Made by a program: the position numbers and the translations under genes. Source: Chryseobacterium sp. ISL-6 (lineage in GTDB: Bacteria; Bacteroidota; Bacteroidia; Flavobacteriales; Weeksellaceae). Taken from it: a stretch of 64,000 nucleotides of DNA. Below are positions 1 to 8,285 of the stretch, piece by piece (the first letter of the stretch is position 1; every line of letters starts with the position of its first letter). The notes beneath the pieces were generated by a model that saw only the letters and a program-made list of their open reading frames with translations, ran no database searches and had not been told where the DNA came from. The stretch is from contig NZ_JAGGPT010000006.1 in assembly GCF_018613715.1 (NCBI RefSeq), positions 744,001 through 808,000 on the forward strand, in the 5' to 3' direction.

Positions 1-1
1 A

Positions 2-2563
2 CCAGGTGGTAGCAGATTAAGTTTGCAAAGCCAGATAGGAGGCCTGGTTATTGAGGAAACAAGATCTACGAGTGGTTTTACTCTTAACGGAATGCAGGTT
101 TATTATACTAATGCTAAGTTGCCAGGGATAGAATCCCTAATGAGTGCACATTACTATGACACCTATCCATCTTATTCTTTTAATCCAGTTTTTCCGTCAC
201 TTATATTCGGGCAAACTGTTATTACAGATACTCAGAACAGTATTGTAAATACTAAAAGTCTATCCCTAATGTCAGTAGTGAAAAATATTGAGGACGATAA
301 CTGGACTAAAAGTTACGTGTATTACGACGCCAAAGGAAGATCAATAGGAGGCTATGAAATCAATCATCTTGGCGGATATACAAAAACAGAAACAGAACTT
401 GATTTTGTTGGAGTACCTAAACAATCCAAAGTGCATCATAAAAGGCTTTCTACAGATACAGAAAGGATCATTACTCAGATATTTGAGTATGATAGTCAAA
501 ACAGATTAAAAAAGCAATGGCATCAGGTTGATGCACTGCCTCAGGAATTGTTAAGTGAAAACATTTACAATGAGTTATCACAACTTTCCCAAAAAAAGGT
601 GGGTAACAATCTGCAAAGCATTGATTATACTTATGATATCCGCGGCTCGGTAATAAAAGTGAATAATCCTGCCAATCTCGTAGGAAAACTATTCGGATAT
701 GAACTTAAATATACCAATCCAGCTAATACTTCAGCAAAATATAATGGGACGATTAATGAAGTAGATTGGAAAACAACAAGTGACAATATATTAAGAAGAT
801 ATATTTATACTTATGATGGAGTAGGACGACTCAAAAAAGGAAGTTATTTGGAACCTAATTCCTCTGTCCCACAAAATAATTTCTTTAATGAGACCATAGG
901 ATATGACATGAACAGTAATATCACAAGTCTACAAAGAAATGGAAAGAGCATTGCCGGGACGGCAGAACTTATCGATAACCTTATCTACGATTACACTGGT
1001 AACAGGCTTAATTCTATCAAGGATAATTCTGGAAATTATGGCGGATATCCTGACACTTCGGGAGCCACTATCTCATACGATGATAATGGGAATATGAAAA
1101 ATCATGTAGATAAAGGTATTTTACAGATTGACTATAATTTTCTTAATCTTCCGGACTATGTAAAGTTTGATAAGACTTATGTTCCAAGATTTCCGGATAT
1201 GCCTGGTGATTTTAATGTCAATACTAAATATCTTTATAGAACAGATGGTTTAAAACTGAGGAAAATATATACATACGGGTTTGGAAAGACAAATATAGAA
1301 ACTAGTACAATCACTGAATATCTAAGTGGCTTCCAATATGAGGGTGAGGATGTAGGAGGAAAAATTACATCGCTTCCTTTAAAATTTCTCCCCACCGGTG
1401 AAGGTTATTATAATTTTGAAAATAATAAGTATATTTACAACTACACAGATCATTTAGGAAATGTTAGATTGAGCTATACCAAAAATGGCTCAGGAACAGA
1501 GATCATTGAAGAGAATAACTATTATCCTTTTGGGTTAAAACACCAAGGATATAATGCATTAACAGGAAACCCCGCCTATAAATACCAATATAACGGTAAA
1601 GAACTTCAAAAAGAAACAGGTTGGAATGATTACGGTGCCAGAATGTATATGTGTGACATTGGAAGATGGGGTGTAATTGATCCTTTAGCTGAATCTTCAA
1701 GAAGATTTTCTCCGTATACCTATGCACTAAATAATCCAATTAGTTTTATCGACCCTGATGGAAGAAAGGCTTTAATCCCGAACGAAGCAAGTGACATGGT
1801 TCCTCAAGATCCAAGGTCAGGTTGGTGGATTGGAATAACAGGAGAAAGAGATAACAGGACAGAACCACTTGGTGTTGGTCGTGGTGGCGGTGATCTGGTT
1901 AGTCAAAATCCCGCGACTTTTGGAGAAACTCAGGAGTTTAGGGATATAATGGCATATCTTGCTGAACCTGATAATGCTAGTTCTGATTATTTTAAAGATA
2001 TCAATTTTGAGCAGTTTATGGATATTACCCCACAGCTCGCAGGATTATATGCACACAGCGCAATGGCTAATTTCTTTAAAAGTGATAATCGTTATAGAAA
2101 CAATTGGTTTCCTGAACAAACAGGAGCAATCTGGAAATTGGATATGAAATGGCGTTCAGATCTACAATATAAAAATAATGGGGTAAACGCTGTTTGGGAA
2201 CTAAAACCAATTAGTAATTTTGTAAACTCTTCACTTTCACTGAGTGGTAAGAGCCAAGTGAAATTTTATGCCGATATGGAATCTTATGTCCAGAATAAGA
2301 AATTTTATGTAGGGTCTTCACATGGCGCACCTATGCCTCCTATCAATGGACAAATGTTAACTCATATGGGGTATCAATTCAATTACACCGTTCCATTTGG
2401 AACTGACGGAATGATTTATTATAGTTGTTTAAATTGTAAAGATTCTCAACGAGATCCGGTTAGGCAAACTCAAAACCAACCTCAGACAGCAAATCAGATG
2501 GGGACAGGCCTAGCAGTTGCCTTATTAATTTTGAACATTGCAATAAGATTAATTCCTAATTAA
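2..2563 (+). CDS. RHS-repeat polymorphic toxin, 5' end outside window; nuclease-like tip
   Basis: The frame is open from base 2, so the N-terminal part lies upstream of the window; the TTG at 23 is not a credible start. About 850 residues are visible. They show YD/RHS repeats (YTYDGVGRLKKGSY, YDYTGNRLNSIKD) and then the RHS-associated core (YGARMYMCDIGRWGVIDPLAE...NPISFIDPDGR) near residues 540-585. After the core the tip is variable. It contains D...ELKP (about codons 713-728 counted from base 23) followed by Q and Y, which resembles PD-(D/E)XK restriction-endonuclease toxins. The last 20 residues are hydrophobic. RHS proteins encapsulate and deliver a C-terminal toxin in inter-bacterial competition. 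The adjacent gene 10 bp downstream is the likely immunity gene. The RHS call is firm; the nuclease assignment is inferred from a short motif. Confidence 0.9.
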   Translation, partial: PGGSRLSLQSQIGGLVIEETRSTSGFTLNGMQVYYTNAKLPGIESLMSAHYYDTYPSYSFNPVFPSLIFGQTVITDTQNSIVNTKSLSLMSVVKNIEDDNWTKSYVYYDAKGRSIGGYEINHLGGYTKTETELDFVGVPKQSKVHHKRLSTDTERIITQIFEYDSQNRLKKQWHQVDALPQELLSENIYNELSQLSQKKVGNNLQSIDYTYDIRGSVIKVNNPANLVGKLFGYELKYTNPANTSAKYNGTINEVDWKTTSDNILRRYIYTYDGVGRLKKGSYLEPNSSVPQNNFFNETIGYDMNSNITSLQRNGKSIAGTAELIDNLIYDYTGNRLNSIKDNSGNYGGYPDTSGATISYDDNGNMKNHVDKGILQIDYNFLNLPDYVKFDKTYVPRFPDMPGDFNVNTKYLYRTDGLKLRKIYTYGFGKTNIETSTITEYLSGFQYEGEDVGGKITSLPLKFLPTGEGYYNFENNKYIYNYTDHLGNVRLSYTKNGSGTEIIEENNYYPFGLKHQGYNALTGNPAYKYQYNGKELQKETGWNDYGARMYMCDIGRWGVIDPLAESSRRFSPYTYALNNPISFIDPDGRKALIPNEASDMVPQDPRSGWWIGITGERDNRTEPLGVGRGGGDLVSQNPATFGETQEFRDIMAYLAEPDNASSDYFKDINFEQFMDITPQLAGLYAHSAMANFFKSDNRYRNNWFPEQTGAIWKLDMKWRSDLQYKNNGVNAVWELKPISNFVNSSLSLSGKSQVKFYADMESYVQNKKFYVGSSHGAPMPPINGQMLTHMGYQFNYTVPFGTDGMIYYSCLNCKDSQRDPVRQTQNQPQTANQMGTGLAVALLILNIAIRLIPN

Positions 2564-2573
2564 CAATAAGTTT

Positions 2574-3563
2574 ATGAATAAATTTTCACATATAGAATTA
2601 GACGAAAAAAAACTTGCTGATCAAACATTAAATTATATTCTTGCAAATCAGAATACCTGTTTAGGAAGTAGCCTTTTCTTAGATATTTTAGATCCTAGAA
2701 TTAACTACGGTGATTTGCATAATCATATTGATTTTTTGAAAAAACGTTTATCTCATTTAAAGTTTACCGTTGATTATGACACGGTTGAATTTGAAAATAA
2801 TATCGATCGATATCAAGTATTGGTGTTAGACGATCTTGGAAGAACGATGGATAAATCTGAAATTTTAACACCTATAACTTTTGAAAAAGAAAAATTCTCC
2901 AAAGAAATATTTTGGTCAGATGAAGAGAAAGAAAGACAGTATCAAAAAGTATCTGACTTTAGTTGCTTTGAAGATAAGATTGTCAACGAGAAAAAGTATT
3001 ACAGTGTACTCATAAATGCACCTTTTTATAATGTAAAAGGTTGGATTTTATATTACCAGGCTTTGCTTGATCTTAAATTTCCCGAATTTTCAGAGAAAAT
3101 TGTATCAGGTAAAATAATTATAAAATATAGACCTTTAGAAGGTAAATATTTTTTGGGTATCGAGACAGATTATCAATCCTGCAAGAATAATTTTAGGAGG
3201 GGATGGTGGGAAGCTCCTGAGTATAAATTGATAATATTTGAAAAACTTGATGGTAAAAAAATCAATAGAGCAGTAACATTTGAAAAATTTGTACATCCAC
3301 ATTTTGATCCTCCAGTCTTCAGCTTCCTTGGCTTTTATGGCTCTATGACTACTCGCAGAATTAACGAAAGAGAAATTGTTTTAGGTGATGATGGAACTAA
3401 AAATGAATCTTTAGGTGACGGTGCCATAAGAATTTATAATACAGAACAATATAGTGATGATTTTAAGCGTCATGCTTATTATTATTATGATATGCTTTAT
3501 CATACAACAAAAGAATATATAAAATTTATAGAGGAATCTTTTGATCCGCAAATGACTAACTAA
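2574..3563 (+). CDS. Probable immunity protein of the adjacent RHS toxin
   Basis: A 329-residue soluble protein with no signal peptide or membrane segment, starting 10 bp after the RHS stop. I do not recognise a named family. Two related copies lie downstream (4302-5197 and 5252-5647). Conserved blocks are FSHIELDEKKLA at the N-terminus, RLSHLKF..DYD.VEFEN near residue 60, FEKFVHPHFDPP near residue 240, and YYDMLYHTT.EYIKFIEESFDP at the C-terminus. The position directly after a toxin tip and the presence of diverged tandem copies are the standard signature of polymorphic-toxin immunity genes. That role is inferred from context and not from a domain. A hairpin terminator follows. Confidence 0.6.
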   Translation: MNKFSHIELDEKKLADQTLNYILANQNTCLGSSLFLDILDPRINYGDLHNHIDFLKKRLSHLKFTVDYDTVEFENNIDRYQVLVLDDLGRTMDKSEILTPITFEKEKFSKEIFWSDEEKERQYQKVSDFSCFEDKIVNEKKYYSVLINAPFYNVKGWILYYQALLDLKFPEFSEKIVSGKIIIKYRPLEGKYFLGIETDYQSCKNNFRRGWWEAPEYKLIIFEKLDGKKINRAVTFEKFVHPHFDPPVFSFLGFYGSMTTRRINEREIVLGDDGTKNESLGDGAIRIYNTEQYSDDFKRHAYYYYDMLYHTTKEYIKFIEESFDPQMTN

Positions 3564-3570
3564 AAATAAA

Positions 3571-3616
3571 AGGGGCCATATCAATTTTTAAAAAGGTCGC
3601 ATATGGGCCTTTTTTA
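3571..3616 (+). terminator. Intrinsic terminator after RHS-immunity pair
   Basis: A GGCCATAT arm and an ATATGGGCC arm (one extra G) flank an AT-rich loop and are followed by a T run. It lies just after the immunity gene stop. Confidence 0.6.
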
Positions 3617-3673
3617 TATTAACGTAAATTTGAATCTTATCTAAAAAACTAACTAAACAAATACTATGAAATT

Positions 3674-4165
3674 ATGAGCATGATAGGAAATTTACTTCGA
3701 GTGAAAGAATCTGAACTTGAAAATTATTTAAAAGACAGTTCATTATTATTAGATCGTATCAATAATCACGACACAGAAGATGCAAATCTGGTAGATATAG
3801 ATAAGGCATGGGATGGTATTATTTTTTTATTGACTGGTCAAAGCATAATCAACAGCAATAATCATCCTCTATCAAAAATCCTGTTTAGCGAACAAATTAT
3901 TGATGAAGTACAGGATCTAGGTTATGGACCTGCTCATTATTTGACTCCAAGCCAGGTTTCTGAATTAAATACACAAATTTCTGTGATTACTGCCAACTCT
4001 TTAAAACCCAATTTCGATCCGGCAAAAATGACTGAAGTTTACCCCTCAGTTTGGGAGGAAGAGGATGGGGCTTTCGAGTATCTTGTTGATGGATTTTCTG
4101 TCGTACAGAAGACATACGCAGAAGCTGCAAAAAATGGGGAGGCTATGATCACATTTTTAAGCTGA
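3674..4165 (+). CDS. DUF1877 (YfbM-like) family protein
   Basis: 163 residues matching the DUF1877 pattern across the whole length: MSMIGNLLRV at the start, DIDKAWDGIIFLLTG near residue 45, the LGYGPAHYLTPSQV block near residue 85, FDPAKM..VYPSVW near residue 115, and a C-terminal YAEAAKNGEAMITFLS. The family function is not established; it recurs among polymorphic-toxin immunity clusters and may act as an immunity protein. The first 110 bases and the upstream leader are duplicated at about 8118-8276, so this gene belongs to the shuffled part of the locus. ATG 3674 is the first start in the frame. Confidence 0.8.
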   Translation: MSMIGNLLRVKESELENYLKDSSLLLDRINNHDTEDANLVDIDKAWDGIIFLLTGQSIINSNNHPLSKILFSEQIIDEVQDLGYGPAHYLTPSQVSELNTQISVITANSLKPNFDPAKMTEVYPSVWEEEDGAFEYLVDGFSVVQKTYAEAAKNGEAMITFLS

Positions 4166-4197
4166 TGAAAAGGAGAACCTTATCGATTTAGAGTAGT

Positions 4198-4296
4198 ACA
4201 AACCAACCTCAGACAGCTAACCAAATGGGAACAAGCCTAGCAGTTGCCTTATTAATTTTGAATATTGGAATAAGGTTAATTCCTAACTATAAATAA
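4198..4296 (+). pseudogene. Remnant of an RHS toxin C-terminal tail
   Basis: This stretch is nearly identical to the last 100 bases of the RHS gene at 2468-2563. It encodes QPQTANQMG followed by the same hydrophobic tail, ending IRLIPNYK. No RHS core or toxin body precedes it; it begins shortly after the DUF1877 stop. It is therefore the 3' scrap of a displaced toxin tip, still sitting directly in front of its immunity-like gene. This is seen directly in the sequence. Confidence 0.85.
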
Positions 4297-4301
4297 AAAT
4301 T

Positions 4302-5197
4302 ATGAACAAATTCTCACACATAGAGTTAGATGAAAAAAGTTATTGGCAGAAACACTAAAGTATATTTATTCAATAGAAAACACATATTTGGAATGCTCAT
4401 TGTATATAAATATTTTGAATCCACTTGAAAAATATGAAGATTTAAAAAGTAAGGAGTCTTTTTTTAAAGAAAGACTATCTCATTTAAAGTTTTTTATTGA
4501 TTATGATGAAGTCACATTTGAAAATGATCTGGTTGGATATACAGCCGATGATTATGAGGCAAATGATAACGAGAAATTTGATTATCAAATTATTAGCAAT
4601 TTCAATTGCTTTAAAAAATTAATTATTTCCGCAGATAAATTTAGTACGACAGTAATTAATGTTCCTTTTAATTTAGAAGGCTGGGAGAAGTATTATCAAG
4701 ATTTATTAAGTTTAAAATTTCCTGAGTTTTCAGATGAAATAATGATAGGCAATGATGTCATTAGATATCGCCAATTTAAGGACGATTACTTTTTAGGAAT
4801 TGAAACCAATTACAAATTGTTCAAAAATAAATTCAAGAAGGATTACGGTGTGGCCCCCCATCATAAGCTTATTATATTTAAAAAATTGAATAAAAAAAAG
4901 ATAGAGAGGATTGTAATATTTGAAAAATTTGTTCATCCACATTTTGATCCTCCAGCTTATTCATTTGGTTCTTATTATTATGCAAAAAATCTCCTCCGCG
5001 TAAGTGATATAGAAAACTCTTTTCATTATTTTATTGAGAAAGATTTTATGGATGATGGCAGTGTAGAGCTATCTATGTCTGAAGAATTCGGTGAATATTT
5101 GAAACGCCATGTTTTTTTTTACTATGATATGCTTTCTCACACAACAAGAGGATATATAAAATTTATAGAGGAATCGTTTGACCCAGAAAATGAATAA
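4302..5197 (+). pseudogene. Second immunity-family gene, frameshifted near its start
   Basis: The ATG at 4302 reads MNKFSHIELDEK, like the intact copy at 2574. It then leaves the frame because a run of A bases at about 4332-4338 is one base shorter, and the original frame stops within 20 codons. From 4343 (a TTG) the other frame stays open to 5197 and matches the family throughout (RLSHLKF, FEKFVHPHFDPP, YYDMLSHTTRGYIKFIEESFDPENE). Either this is a disabled gene, expression restarts at the TTG, or the homopolymer is a sequencing error. The protein is 284 residues from the TTG, against 329 for the first copy. Confidence 0.75.
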
Positions 5198-5200
5198 GTT

Positions 5201-5259
5201 TTACTACCAAGGAGTATATAAAGTTTATTGAAGAATCATTTGATCCAGAAGATGAATAG
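5201..5259 (+). pseudogene. 3' scrap of a further immunity paralogue
   Basis: Directly after the stop of the frameshifted copy a short stretch encodes TTKEYIKFIEESFDPEDE and a stop. This is the conserved C-terminus of the same immunity family, with no body before it. Its terminal bases overlap the ATG at 5252 of the next copy. It marks an old deletion or recombination between tandem copies. Confidence 0.75.
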
Positions 5260-5647
5260 ATTCTCACATATAGAATTAGACGAAAAAAAGCTTGCTAATC
5301 AAACACTAGACTATATACTTAACAATCAAAATACGTGTTTGGGGAGTAGTCTTTTCCTAAGTATTTTAGATCCTAGAATTAATTATGGTGATCTAAATAA
5401 TCTTATTGAGTTTTTAAAAGAACGCCTATCTCATTTAGAATTTATTGTTGATTTTGATACGGTGGAATTTGAAAATAGAATGCAAGGATATCAGGTTTTA
5501 GAATTAGATGAACTTGGAAGAACTGTTGATAATTCCCAAATTTTAACACATATAATTTTTGAAAAAGAAAGATTTGGAGGCGAGCTTTTTAATAAAATAA
5601 ATTCTATATCTCAAAAATATTGGATTAAATATGGTGTAAAATTTTAG
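5252..5647 (+). CDS. Truncated immunity-family paralogue
   Basis: From ATG 5252 the product is 131 residues. About the first 110 follow the intact 329-residue copy closely (FSHIELDEKKLANQTLDYILNNQNTCLGSS, RLSHLEFIVDFDTVEFEN). The last 20 or so residues (ending SQKYWIKYGVKF) are unrelated and the protein stops there. The family's FVHPHFDPP and C-terminal blocks are absent. It is probably a broken gene, though a shortened product could still be made. The longer frame from 5228 is only read-through of the preceding scrap; ATG 5252 fits the family start. Confidence 0.6.
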   Translation: MNRFSHIELDEKKLANQTLDYILNNQNTCLGSSLFLSILDPRINYGDLNNLIEFLKERLSHLEFIVDFDTVEFENRMQGYQVLELDELGRTVDNSQILTHIIFEKERFGGELFNKINSISQKYWIKYGVKF

Positions 5648-5660
5648 AAATTAATAAAAA

Positions 5661-6170
5661 ATGTTAAAAAAATTAAAAACCAAAATAGGAGATATTTTTT
5701 CCATTCCTATAAATGAAGAGGAAAAACGGTATATGCAGTTGATTGCATATGATTTAACACAGCTTAATAGTGATGTGGTGAGAATTTTTGAAAAAAAATA
5801 TTTTCTGCAAGAAATGCCGAGTAATGAAACAATTATAGGTGATAAAATATTGACGTATGCTCACTGTTCAAGTGATTTTGGTCTGAAAATGAATCTCTGG
5901 GTAAAGATTGGGAACAATTTGAATGTAGGAAATATTAGTTCAATATTATTTAGAGATACTAACGATTATGGGACAGGACCAGGTGAAGAGCCGATAAAAA
6001 TATCTAATAATTGGTTCGTATGGCATATTGATGACAAAACTTTTACGAAAGTTGGGAAATTAGAAGAAAAAAATAAAGATTCTTACATTGGCATTGTTAT
6101 AAACCCTCTGGGAATAGTTGAGATTGCTAAAGGAAATAAATACCCCGTTAACTATCCCGCTTTTGAATAA
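5661..6170 (+). CDS. Imm26-like immunity protein, copy 1
   Basis: A 169-residue soluble protein starting with the KTKIGDIFSIPI motif typical of Imm26-type immunity proteins, followed by MQLIAYDLTQLNSDVVRIF near residue 25. A diverged tandem copy follows with a 1-base overlap (TAATG at 6168-6172), which suggests translational coupling. Imm26 proteins are predicted from context to neutralise nuclease-type polymorphic toxins. No cognate toxin remains beside it, so it is an orphan immunity gene that could protect against toxins from related strains. Confidence 0.6.
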   Translation: MLKKLKTKIGDIFSIPINEEEKRYMQLIAYDLTQLNSDVVRIFEKKYFLQEMPSNETIIGDKILTYAHCSSDFGLKMNLWVKIGNNLNVGNISSILFRDTNDYGTGPGEEPIKISNNWFVWHIDDKTFTKVGKLEEKNKDSYIGIVINPLGIVEIAKGNKYPVNYPAFE

Positions 6171-6676
6171 TGGCAAAAAGATTAAAAACTAAAATAGGTG
6201 ATATTTTTTCAATAACTTTTAATGACAAAGAAAAACAATACATGCAATTAATTGCATTTGACTCGACACAACTTAACAGTGATGTTATCAGAGTATTTAA
6301 AAAAATATATCACATTGATACAGCTCCGAAAGACGCGGAAATAGTTAATGATGAAGTGCTTTTTTATGCGCACAGTGTTACTGACTTTGGACTTAAGTTA
6401 CAACTGTGGGAAAAGATTGGAAATACCGATGAAGTAGGAAATACGAGAGATATTTTATTTAGAGGTACAAGTGAATATGGGGAAATGATTAACAATGAGC
6501 TTATTAGGATTTCAGATAAATGGTATGTTTGGACGATTAATAACGATTTTATTGATGTTGGAAAATTAGAAGAACAAAATAAAAAAGCTGAAATTGGTAT
6601 AGTTGTAAATCCTTATGACATTGTCGACAGGATAAAAATAGGAAGATATAATTTCTTTTATCCTGATTTTGAATAG
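6170..6676 (+). CDS. Imm26-like immunity protein, copy 2
   Basis: 168 residues, clearly paralogous to the preceding gene along its whole length: KTKIGDIFSITF, MQLIAFDSTQLNSDVIRVF, DFGLKLQLWEKIGN, W.VWTINN, VGKLEEQNKKAEIGIVVNPYDIV. The start overlaps the previous stop. Its own stop overlaps a GTG that begins a third, decayed copy. The pair has diverged well beyond recent duplication, consistent with selection for different toxin variants; that reading is inference. Confidence 0.6.
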   Translation: MAKRLKTKIGDIFSITFNDKEKQYMQLIAFDSTQLNSDVIRVFKKIYHIDTAPKDAEIVNDEVLFYAHSVTDFGLKLQLWEKIGNTDEVGNTRDILFRGTSEYGEMINNELIRISDKWYVWTINNDFIDVGKLEEQNKKAEIGIVVNPYDIVDRIKIGRYNFFYPDFE

Positions 6677-6766
6677 TGACAAAAAGCCTAAGAATCAAAA
6701 TTGGTGACATTTTTCAATTACTTCTAATGATAAAGGAAAACGTGAACAAATGGACATATGGCTTTA
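6676..6766 (+). pseudogene. Decayed third Imm26-like copy
   Basis: GTG at 6676 overlaps the stop of copy 2 in the same way that copies 1 and 2 overlap. It reads TKSLRIKIGDIF and then loses one T relative to the paralogues, so the following ITSNDKGKR-like residues fall in another frame. Homology fades after about 80 bases. The rest of the gap to 6978 has only a terminator. Confidence 0.6.
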
Positions 6767-6805
6767 ATGTGTAAATTTAATTTTCAATAGCATTATATGT
6801 AATTG

Positions 6806-6844
6806 TTAAATAAGGGCATGTAATATTTGCCCTTATTTTTTTAG
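6806..6844 (+). terminator. Intrinsic terminator after Imm26-like genes
   Basis: Arms AAATAAGGGCA and TGCCCTTATTT form a perfect hairpin with a 9-base loop, followed by a T run. It ends the immunity-gene transcript before the gene at 6978. Confidence 0.8.
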
Positions 6845-6977
6845 AATTTTTTGGTAAGTACGCAAGACTTTAAGACGAATATAGTAATAGAATGTAAAGG
6901 ATGAAACTAGACGATGTATGCAAACCCGATAAACTATAATATAATACAATCACCAGGAAAAAAATATACCGTACAAG

Positions 6978-8042
6978 ATGGATACTAATATCTATTACAT
7001 ACCTGAACACAAAGCTGTTTCAATTACAAGTAATTTCGCTGAAGAGAAAAAGTGGATGGATTTGGGAGTGAACCCCAAAATCGAATATATACCTATGACA
7101 ATTTCTGATTTTAGCAAATATGGGATCAAAGGCATTGGGTTTACAAAAGTAGATAACAACTACTTTCAGACAATAAAGGGTATATTTTCAGACTTTAATT
7201 TTAATAGTGTTGCTTTTCATAATTCTACAGTAGATCTATCCAATGTCACAATAGATGTACGGGAACTCTTTATAGGTGATAAGTCAAAAATTGATATATC
7301 TGCAAAGAATTTCAAAAACCTTAAAGAAGTTACCTTCTTATCTGTGAAAACTTTTAAAGGGAAAGTACTTTCCCCGCTTGATAGCGTTGAGAAAGCAGTT
7401 CTGTGGGACAGTACCAAAGCTTCCACATTACCTGAAATGTTTCCGAATCTTAAAGAGTTGACAATTAATAAAGGTGGCTTAACAGAGTTAGATCTTATAA
7501 ATAATAAAAATCTTGAGAGATTGGACATACGCTTATGTTCTAAACTGGAACGAATCTTATTACCCGATAACCATAAACTTAATTATGTATTTATAGAAAA
7601 CTGTAAAAATTTAGATGTTAGTAATTTACCTGTGTCGGTAACTTCAGTCTGGCCTGTTAGAAAAGAAAAAAAAGATACAAGTTCAATAAGCAAAAACACA
7701 ACAGGAGATCAAGATATTGATAGTTTACTTCATGATCTAAAAGACAATATGGAAAATTATATGAAAGATGCAAATCCATATTCTCAAGACGATATTGAAG
7801 AATGTATTGATTTATTGTCAAATCATGTAAAAAGTGTTTTTAAAACAAATTCGAAAGATGAGGCATTGAAAATCGTAAAATCAACTATTTTAAAACTTAA
7901 TGCTTTAAATGATAAATGCGATGGCACTTTGATTGAAACAAATGAGAGAGAACAGATTGCAGAAATAATCATTTTAGTAGGTAATAAGATGGGGTATAAT
8001 GATGTGGATGAAGATGTTACAGAAGAATGGAGGGAATGGTAA
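6978..8042 (+). CDS. Leucine-rich-repeat-like protein, possible immunity protein
   Basis: 354 residues, no signal peptide. The middle (about residues 75-215) has irregular leucine-rich-type repeats: FKNLKEVTFLSV, FPNLKELTINKGGLTELDLINNKNLERLDIRLCSKLERILL, NHKLNYVFIENCKNLDVSNLP. A low-complexity linker with KKDTSSISKNTTG follows. The C-terminal 100 residues are a charged helical domain (DSLLHDLKDNMENYMKDANPY...) ending in an acidic tail. LRR-type proteins occur among immunity genes of polymorphic-toxin loci, and the setting between RHS modules supports that, but no family is recognised with certainty. It has its own terminator. Confidence 0.5.
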   Translation: MDTNIYYIPEHKAVSITSNFAEEKKWMDLGVNPKIEYIPMTISDFSKYGIKGIGFTKVDNNYFQTIKGIFSDFNFNSVAFHNSTVDLSNVTIDVRELFIGDKSKIDISAKNFKNLKEVTFLSVKTFKGKVLSPLDSVEKAVLWDSTKASTLPEMFPNLKELTINKGGLTELDLINNKNLERLDIRLCSKLERILLPDNHKLNYVFIENCKNLDVSNLPVSVTSVWPVRKEKKDTSSISKNTTGDQDIDSLLHDLKDNMENYMKDANPYSQDDIEECIDLLSNHVKSVFKTNSKDEALKIVKSTILKLNALNDKCDGTLIETNEREQIAEIIILVGNKMGYNDVDEDVTEEWREW

Positions 8043-8060
8043 ATAATCAATAAAAATTAA

Positions 8061-8108
8061 AGGAGCCGTGTTATATCAACTTTTATGATTTGACACGGCC
8101 CTTTTATT
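8061..8108 (+). terminator. Intrinsic terminator
   Basis: Arms built on GCCGTGT and ACACGGC around an AT-rich loop, followed by CCTTTT. It lies in the same relation to a DUF1877 leader as the terminator at 3571-3616, so this terminator-leader unit has been copied. Confidence 0.6.
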
Positions 8109-8117
8109 TATTTTAAT

Positions 8118-8285
8118 GTAAATCTGCCTCTTATTTAAAAACTAATTAAAATAAGTGCTATCGAAATTATGAGCATGATAGGAAATTTACTTCGAGTGAC
8201 AGAATCTGAACTTGAAAATTATTTAAAAGACAGTTCATTATTATTAGATCGTATCAATAATCAAGACACAGAAAATTTCCAGTAA
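8118..8285 (+). pseudogene. DUF1877 gene fragment (5' part and leader)
   Basis: The leader and first 36 codons are nearly identical to 3631-3784 (ATG at 8169; MSMIGNLLRVTESELENYLKDSSLLLDRINN). At about 8276 the homology switches abruptly to RHS core sequence, and the frame stops at 8283-8285. The duplicate is therefore a truncated DUF1877 gene fused out of frame to an RHS fragment, a recombination junction visible at base level. Confidence 0.85.
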
